From Lachnospiraceae bacterium (GTDB lineage Bacteria > Bacillota > Clostridia > Lachnospirales > Lachnospiraceae), in the NCBI GenBank assembly GCA_016283275.1, contig JAEEMP010000125.1:62001-126000 (forward strand): a stretch of DNA of 64,000 nucleotides. Direction: 5' to 3'. Below the pieces are notes generated by a model. It was not told the DNA's origin, ran no database searches, and was given only the letters and a program-made list of their open reading frames with translations. Numbering within the stretch: position 1 is the stretch's first letter; each line of letters opens with the position of its first letter. This document shows positions 59,275 to 64,000 of the stretch, piece by piece. The translations under genes and the position numbers were made by a program.

Positions 59275-59307
59275 CTCATCCGCACCTTTAAACACTAAAC
59301 CGTATTA

Positions 59308-60249
59308 TCATTCGGAAGGAGTCTCATCCTCCGAAGGCTCTGACTGTATATTTACGTCCGTTCCCTTAAATTCATATTCGGGAATACCGTAGAACATTGA
59401 TGCTATCTCCGAATCCTTATCAAGGATTATCGTCTTCTCTTCTCCGGTCATTGAAGCCTTTAGCGCATCCAAAGATCTTATGTAATTGTAGAAGTCGGCC
59501 TTATCTTCATTGTTGTAGGCATCCGACAATATCTTCATGTATTCGGCTTCACCTTCCGCAATGAGGATCGCTGCCTGCTTCTCGGCATCCGCCTTCATAA
59601 CGGCAACCTTTTTATCGGTCTCGTTCTTTATCTTCTGAGCTTCCGCATCACCGGAAGCTTTATAGGCTGCCGCGATATTGTTTCTTTCAGAGATCATACG
59701 CTCATATACGGCTTCCTTGTTGTCATCGGGAAGGTCCAAAACCTTAATCTGAGACTGAAGGATGGTGATACCGTAACCGCCTATATCGGAATTGGCCTGC
59801 TCCGTGATAAGGTTCGTAAGTCTGTCGCCTCTTGCTGCGATTATCTCATCCTGCGTCATCGCCGAAATAACATTCTTTGTGGCATTATAAACATTGGCCT
59901 CAACACGTTCGTTGGCTCTTTCCGTAACTGCGGAAAGTGTCTGGATATACTTTGTGGGATCCGTTACCTTCCAGAGCACGTAGTTATCGGCTATCATGCT
60001 CTTTTTATCCTTTGTGATAACATCCGAGACCGGAAGATCGTATAAGACCGTAGCCGTCGAAACTCTCTGAACAGTCTGTACAAAAGGTGTCTTTATGTAA
60101 AGGCCGGGCTCTTCGTATGTCCTTACGATCTTACCGAACTGCTTTACTACCACAAACTCTTTCTGATGTACCACAAACGGTCCGTTAAAAAGAAAGATAA
60201 CGACCAGCGCAAGTAATACTATTAAAATCGCTTTTGTTTTCTTTGACAT
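59308..60249 (-). CDS. hflC: SPFH/prohibitin-family protein HflC
   Basis: 313 aa; N-terminal TM; VVHQKEFVVVKQFGKIVRTYEEPGLYIKTPFVQTV. Confidence 0.92.
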   Translation of the reverse strand: MSKKTKAILIVLLALVVIFLFNGPFVVHQKEFVVVKQFGKIVRTYEEPGLYIKTPFVQTVQRVSTATVLYDLPVSDVITKDKKSMIADNYVLWKVTDPTKYIQTLSAVTERANERVEANVYNATKNVISAMTQDEIIAARGDRLTNLITEQANSDIGGYGITILQSQIKVLDLPDDNKEAVYERMISERNNIAAAYKASGDAEAQKIKNETDKKVAVMKADAEKQAAILIAEGEAEYMKILSDAYNNEDKADFYNYIRSLDALKASMTGEEKTIILDKDSEIASMFYGIPEYEFKGTDVNIQSEPSEDETPSE

Positions 60250-60250
60250 A

Positions 60251-61198
60251 TCAATATCCCTCCCCGCTGAAACTTCCGAGTGGGATTATACTTTCGGTAT
60301 TGCCGTCGGTAATGATCACTTTTACATCGGGAAGTATTGTTTCCATTGTTTCATAGAAAAGTCTTTTCTTGGTGATGAGCGGATTAAGCTTATACTCTTC
60401 GAACATAGCGTTAAATCTGGCCACCTGACCCTGTGCTTCGGCAATTCTTGCGTTCTTTTCGGCCTCCGCATCCTGGATGATCTTATCAGCCGAAGCTTCC
60501 GCTGCGGGAACCTGTTCGTTCTGATACTGGAAAGCCTGGTTCTTTGCCGTATCGGCACCCTGCTTGGCCGTCTCAACTGCTTTAAAAGCCTGAATGATAG
60601 TTTCCGTCGGAGGCTCTGAGTCCTGAACCGAGATATTTACGACCGAAAGACCGATCTTCTGTTCTTCAAGCTCTTCCACCATCTCTGCCTTAACATCGGC
60701 CTGTATCTGACTTTTTCCCGTTGTCATGGCTTCATCAACGGTATAATTAGATACAACGGAACGAATGCTTGCAAGCGCGATATTCCTTAATATATATTCG
60801 GGTTCCTTGGAATTGTAAAGATATGCTATCGGATCCGAAACCCTGTATTCAAGGTAAAAATCGATATTTAAAAGGTTGAAATCCGATGTTATCATTATTC
60901 CTTCGGAATTGTCGGTAATATTCTGCCCTTTTTCTGAAACCGTATAACCGATGCCGGTTCCGTGCGTTGTTATGTCAACCTTTCTTACACTCTGAAGAAA
61001 AGGTATCTTAAAGTGAAGGCCTGCCGTGTCAACCCTCACGATCTTTCCAAACTGCGTCACTACCGCATTTTCCTGCTCGGTCACATTGTAAAACGAGGAA
61101 AAGAAAACAATGACCACAAACAATGCGATCAATACACCCGATACGATCCTTTTGATGTATATCGGTTTATCTTCGGAATTAAATATTCCTTTTGCCAT
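60251..61198 (-). CDS. hflK: SPFH/prohibitin-family protein HflK
   Basis: 315 aa; VTEQENAVVTQFGKIVRVDTAGLHFKIPFLQSV. Confidence 0.92.
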   Translation of the reverse strand: MAKGIFNSEDKPIYIKRIVSGVLIALFVVIVFFSSFYNVTEQENAVVTQFGKIVRVDTAGLHFKIPFLQSVRKVDITTHGTGIGYTVSEKGQNITDNSEGIMITSDFNLLNIDFYLEYRVSDPIAYLYNSKEPEYILRNIALASIRSVVSNYTVDEAMTTGKSQIQADVKAEMVEELEEQKIGLSVVNISVQDSEPPTETIIQAFKAVETAKQGADTAKNQAFQYQNEQVPAAEASADKIIQDAEAEKNARIAEAQGQVARFNAMFEEYKLNPLITKKRLFYETMETILPDVKVIITDGNTESIIPLGSFSGEGY

Positions 61199-61276
61199 AC
61201 GATCACTCCTTTATAAATTTCTAAAACCATCTTTAAAATATTATCACCGCAATAAATACATGTCAAAAACGATATG

Positions 61277-62995
61277 CTATTGCGGCTTATCTCCCATAAG
61301 GCTTTCGTAAGTCACGCCGTAACGTTTCGCTATGGACTGTGCATAACTTTGACCCTCGGGTTTTGAAACGGCTATCTTAAATGCGTTTTCCTCACCATCC
61401 GATCTTATGATGAGCGATCTTATTATGTTTTTATCGCTTTCGTCCTTAGTCATTTCAAAAGCAAGTTTATGCATATGCGTGTTATATATAGCCCTTATCT
61501 TTTTATCGGCTATCGCATTGACCGAATCATGGGCAATATAATATCCTTCTTCAAATGAAGTCGTTGAAAACGTCTCGTTCAGTAAGATGAGGCTTTTTCC
61601 CGTTGCTTCAAAGAAGATCTCGCGAAAACGCTTGCATTCTTCACCGAGCCTTCCAAGATCGAGTGTTTTGTCTTCATCGGCCGGAAAATGAGTAAAGATA
61701 TTATCGACCGGCTCATATTCAAATCCATCTCCCGGTACATAAATACCGTTTTGCGAAAGCAAAAACAGCTGACCCACAGCCTGGGTGATCGTCGTTTTTC
61801 CGCCTCGGTTTGCTCCGGTCAATATAAAAACGACATTATCCTCGTCGAAATCAAGATCGTTTTTGACGATAGTCTCATTGTTTTTTATGGCGGCATCGAT
61901 CAGTTTTATGTTGTATATGCCCCGGGCATGCATCTTTCGTGAAAACGGTTCGCGTTTAAGTGCCACAGGTCTTACAAATGACATTCCCATTTTCTCAAGT
62001 TTTCGTATATGATCCGCAAACCTTATATAAAACATGAACTCGGGAATAAGATCCGTCACATCGGTAATGGTCACATTTAAATATCTGCTTAATGTTTCCC
62101 TTAAATTTCTTACGGTAAAAGAAAGAAGATGTGTGGCCTCACGGTTCATATATCTTGTTATGTCCTGTGAAGGATCTGCAGAAGGAACCGATGCCAATCC
62201 CGCGTATATAAGCGGATTTCTTGCGGCAACCGTAAATCTCGCGGTTTCTTCCAAAAACCCCGTATCCGAACCCGGTTTTACCTGATGATATTTATAGTTT
62301 TCATCCCAGGAAGTATCATCGTTTATCTTATCTTTTGATGATATCTTATCGTAAAATTCACCCAGGATATTGGACTTTAAGAACGGCTGTCTGTTAAGCG
62401 AGATAAGGCCCAGGCTCTCGGCTTCGAAACGGTTGTTAAGATTAATGCCGACCGTGACGCTCTTAAGATTATCGGTTGATGCTTTAAGTTTGGCTATATC
62501 CTTTTTCAGCGCATCATAACCGTTATCATGGTATATCTTTTCAATGTGTTCTTTTAAAAGAATAAGACCGTCCGAGTGTATATCCGCTTCGTCGAGACAT
62601 TTATACAATGCTTCCACGTATCCGATATATTCGTTCAACTCCTCAAGATTATGCAAAAGTTCCCATACTCCGACATTCTCATCATATTTCTTCTTAAGCG
62701 AACCGTACTCCTTGAGGAAATCGACCTTATCAAGAAGAGCCGTCATGTTTGCACACATCGACGGATTTTTATATATATCGTCAAATACACCGGCTCTGAA
62801 CCCGCATACACCGGCATCGTCAGTGATCTTTGAAAGGATCTTAAGTATTGCCTTCTGTTCCGTTTCACTGTCGGTAATGTTTTTTACAAAAGAATCCATA
62901 CCGAGATCATGTAATGTGACTTCGGAAACGATATGGTAATCCGCGCTGATATGCGTCGGATACAGTATACTTACACGTTTTGATGCATTGCCCAC
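61277..62995 (-). CDS. MutS-like ATPase lacking an evident mismatch-binding domain
   Basis: FILTGANRGGKTTITQAVGQ Walker A, LILLNETFSTTS Walker B; GTG at 62995 with GGGAG SD. Confidence 0.85.
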   Translation of the reverse strand: MGNASKRVSILYPTHISADYHIVSEVTLHDLGMDSFVKNITDSETEQKAILKILSKITDDAGVCGFRAGVFDDIYKNPSMCANMTALLDKVDFLKEYGSLKKKYDENVGVWELLHNLEELNEYIGYVEALYKCLDEADIHSDGLILLKEHIEKIYHDNGYDALKKDIAKLKASTDNLKSVTVGINLNNRFEAESLGLISLNRQPFLKSNILGEFYDKISSKDKINDDTSWDENYKYHQVKPGSDTGFLEETARFTVAARNPLIYAGLASVPSADPSQDITRYMNREATHLLSFTVRNLRETLSRYLNVTITDVTDLIPEFMFYIRFADHIRKLEKMGMSFVRPVALKREPFSRKMHARGIYNIKLIDAAIKNNETIVKNDLDFDEDNVVFILTGANRGGKTTITQAVGQLFLLSQNGIYVPGDGFEYEPVDNIFTHFPADEDKTLDLGRLGEECKRFREIFFEATGKSLILLNETFSTTSFEEGYYIAHDSVNAIADKKIRAIYNTHMHKLAFEMTKDESDKNIIRSLIIRSDGEENAFKIAVSKPEGQSYAQSIAKRYGVTYESLMGDKPQ

Positions 62996-63021
62996 TTTTC
63001 GGCTCCCTTCTAAAAATTCCC

Positions 63022-63061
63022 GTAAAGAAAAAAAACATGCGGCAGGATTTCTGCCGCATGT
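63022..63061 (-). terminator. Intrinsic terminator of oadA
   Basis: Minus ACATGCGGCAG-AAATC-CTGCCGCATGTTTTTTTT. Confidence 0.9.
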
Positions 63062-63070
63062 GATCAAACT

Positions 63071-64000
63071 TTATACGGGATACGCTCCGTTCTTTGTGTC
63101 AGCAATTGTGGTGTCCACTTTTGTCTGCTGCGCTTCACGATATTTGAAGAACTCTGTCGCAACCTGAGGGAACAATGCATAGGACAGAACATCTTCTTCC
63201 TGCTGCTTGTACTGTTTCATCTCTGCTTCGAGTGATGCAAGCTCGGGCTCCGTACGGCCTGTAGCTTCTGCGGAACGGGCAGTGGAACGGGGTTCGCCCG
63301 GAATAACCTTGTCGATAACTTCCTGGTTCATGGGCTTTACAGTCTGACCGTAGTTACCGCGGAGTAAATCCTTGAACTCACCTGTTGCCATCTTGTAACG
63401 TTCGCCCATAAGGACATTGAAGATAGCCTGTGTTCCGACGATCTGTGAAGAAGGTGTAACAAGCGGAGGCTCACCGCAGTCCTTACGTACTCTCGGGATC
63501 TCCTCGAGAACGTCGCGATATTTATCTTCAGCATGCTGTTCCTTAAGCTGTGAAACCATGTTGGAAAGCATACCGCCGGGTACCTGATAAAGAAGTGTCT
63601 TAATGTTAACGCCCAATACCTTTGTAGACATAAGACCTGACTTTAAGCACTCTTCACGGTAAGGAGCGAAGTAATCCGCGATCTCTGCAAGAAGGTTCTG
63701 ATCGAAGCCGGTATCATAAGGAGTACCCTTAAAGGTCTCAACCATAACTTCCGTTGCGGGCTGTGAAGTACCGAGTGCGAAAGGACTCATTGCACAGTCG
63801 ATGACATCAACACCTGCTTCAACTGCCTTTAAGTAAGTCATTGAAGCAACACCCGAAGTATAGTGTGTATGTAACTGGATAGGAAGCTTTGTATTTTCTT
63901 TCATGGCCTTTACAAGCTCAGCTGCTCTGTAAGGTACGAGAAGACCTGCCATATCCTTTATACAGATGGAATCTGCACCCATCTCTTCGATCTTCTTTGC
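63071..64000 (-). CDS. oadA: Oxaloacetate decarboxylase alpha / pyruvate carboxylase subunit B-like (5' end outside window)
   Basis: Open to window edge; ADSICIKDMAGLL, LHTHYTSGVASMTYLKAVEAGVDVIDCA; no biotinyl domain at C-term. Confidence 0.9.
   Translation of the reverse strand, partial: AKKIEEMGADSICIKDMAGLLVPYRAAELVKAMKENTKLPIQLHTHYTSGVASMTYLKAVEAGVDVIDCAMSPFALGTSQPATEVMVETFKGTPYDTGFDQNLLAEIADYFAPYREECLKSGLMSTKVLGVNIKTLLYQVPGGMLSNMVSQLKEQHAEDKYRDVLEEIPRVRKDCGEPPLVTPSSQIVGTQAIFNVLMGERYKMATGEFKDLLRGNYGQTVKPMNQEVIDKVIPGEPRSTARSAEATGRTEPELASLEAEMKQYKQQEEDVLSYALFPQVATEFFKYREAQQTKVDTTIADTKNGAYPV

Overview
The window looks like ordinary chromosomal sequence from a Clostridia/Lachnospiraceae-type Firmicute (lineage inferred from gene content and codon style). 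Most genes are on the minus strand. Order: ilvC (partial), two acetolactate synthase small subunits and ilvB; a translationally overlapping operon of a Re-citrate-synthase/homocitrate-synthase-like enzyme, a GntR/FCD regulator and NADP-IDH; a class B sortase with two very large BspA-type LRR surface proteins; an EF-G-like GTPase, PilZ protein and LtaS-like sulfatase; queA, M18 aminopeptidase, pheST behind a candidate attenuator, and YihY; a structured ncRNA locus (possibly 6S); truA, M24 peptidase, deoC, a CheY-like receiver, thrC and cstA; an AP2/HNH-like protein, GH25-like protein and ApbE; a full rnfCDGEAB operon; YprB-like nuclease, CheR, rpsA, ispH, cmk; regulators; a sugar ABC importer; an FRG-domain protein next to hflKC; a MutS-like ATPase; and oadA (partial). 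No CRISPR, rRNA, tRNA, phage or transposon was recognised. The observations most worth following up are: (i) identical TTGACT-N17-TACAAT promoters carrying a TTGTATACAA palindrome in front of both ilvNC and the citrate-synthase/GntR/IDH operon; (ii) an RnfE with a C-terminal CxxxCxxCxxxC cluster and a long Ala/Glu/Lys repeat tail; (iii) an AP2 protein that looks like a domesticated HNH homing endonuclease; (iv) a self-contained sortase B/BspA system; (v) an FRG-HflKC gene set; (vi) a short-peptide/terminator leader before pheST. All homology calls are from reading the sequences by eye; no database search was run.
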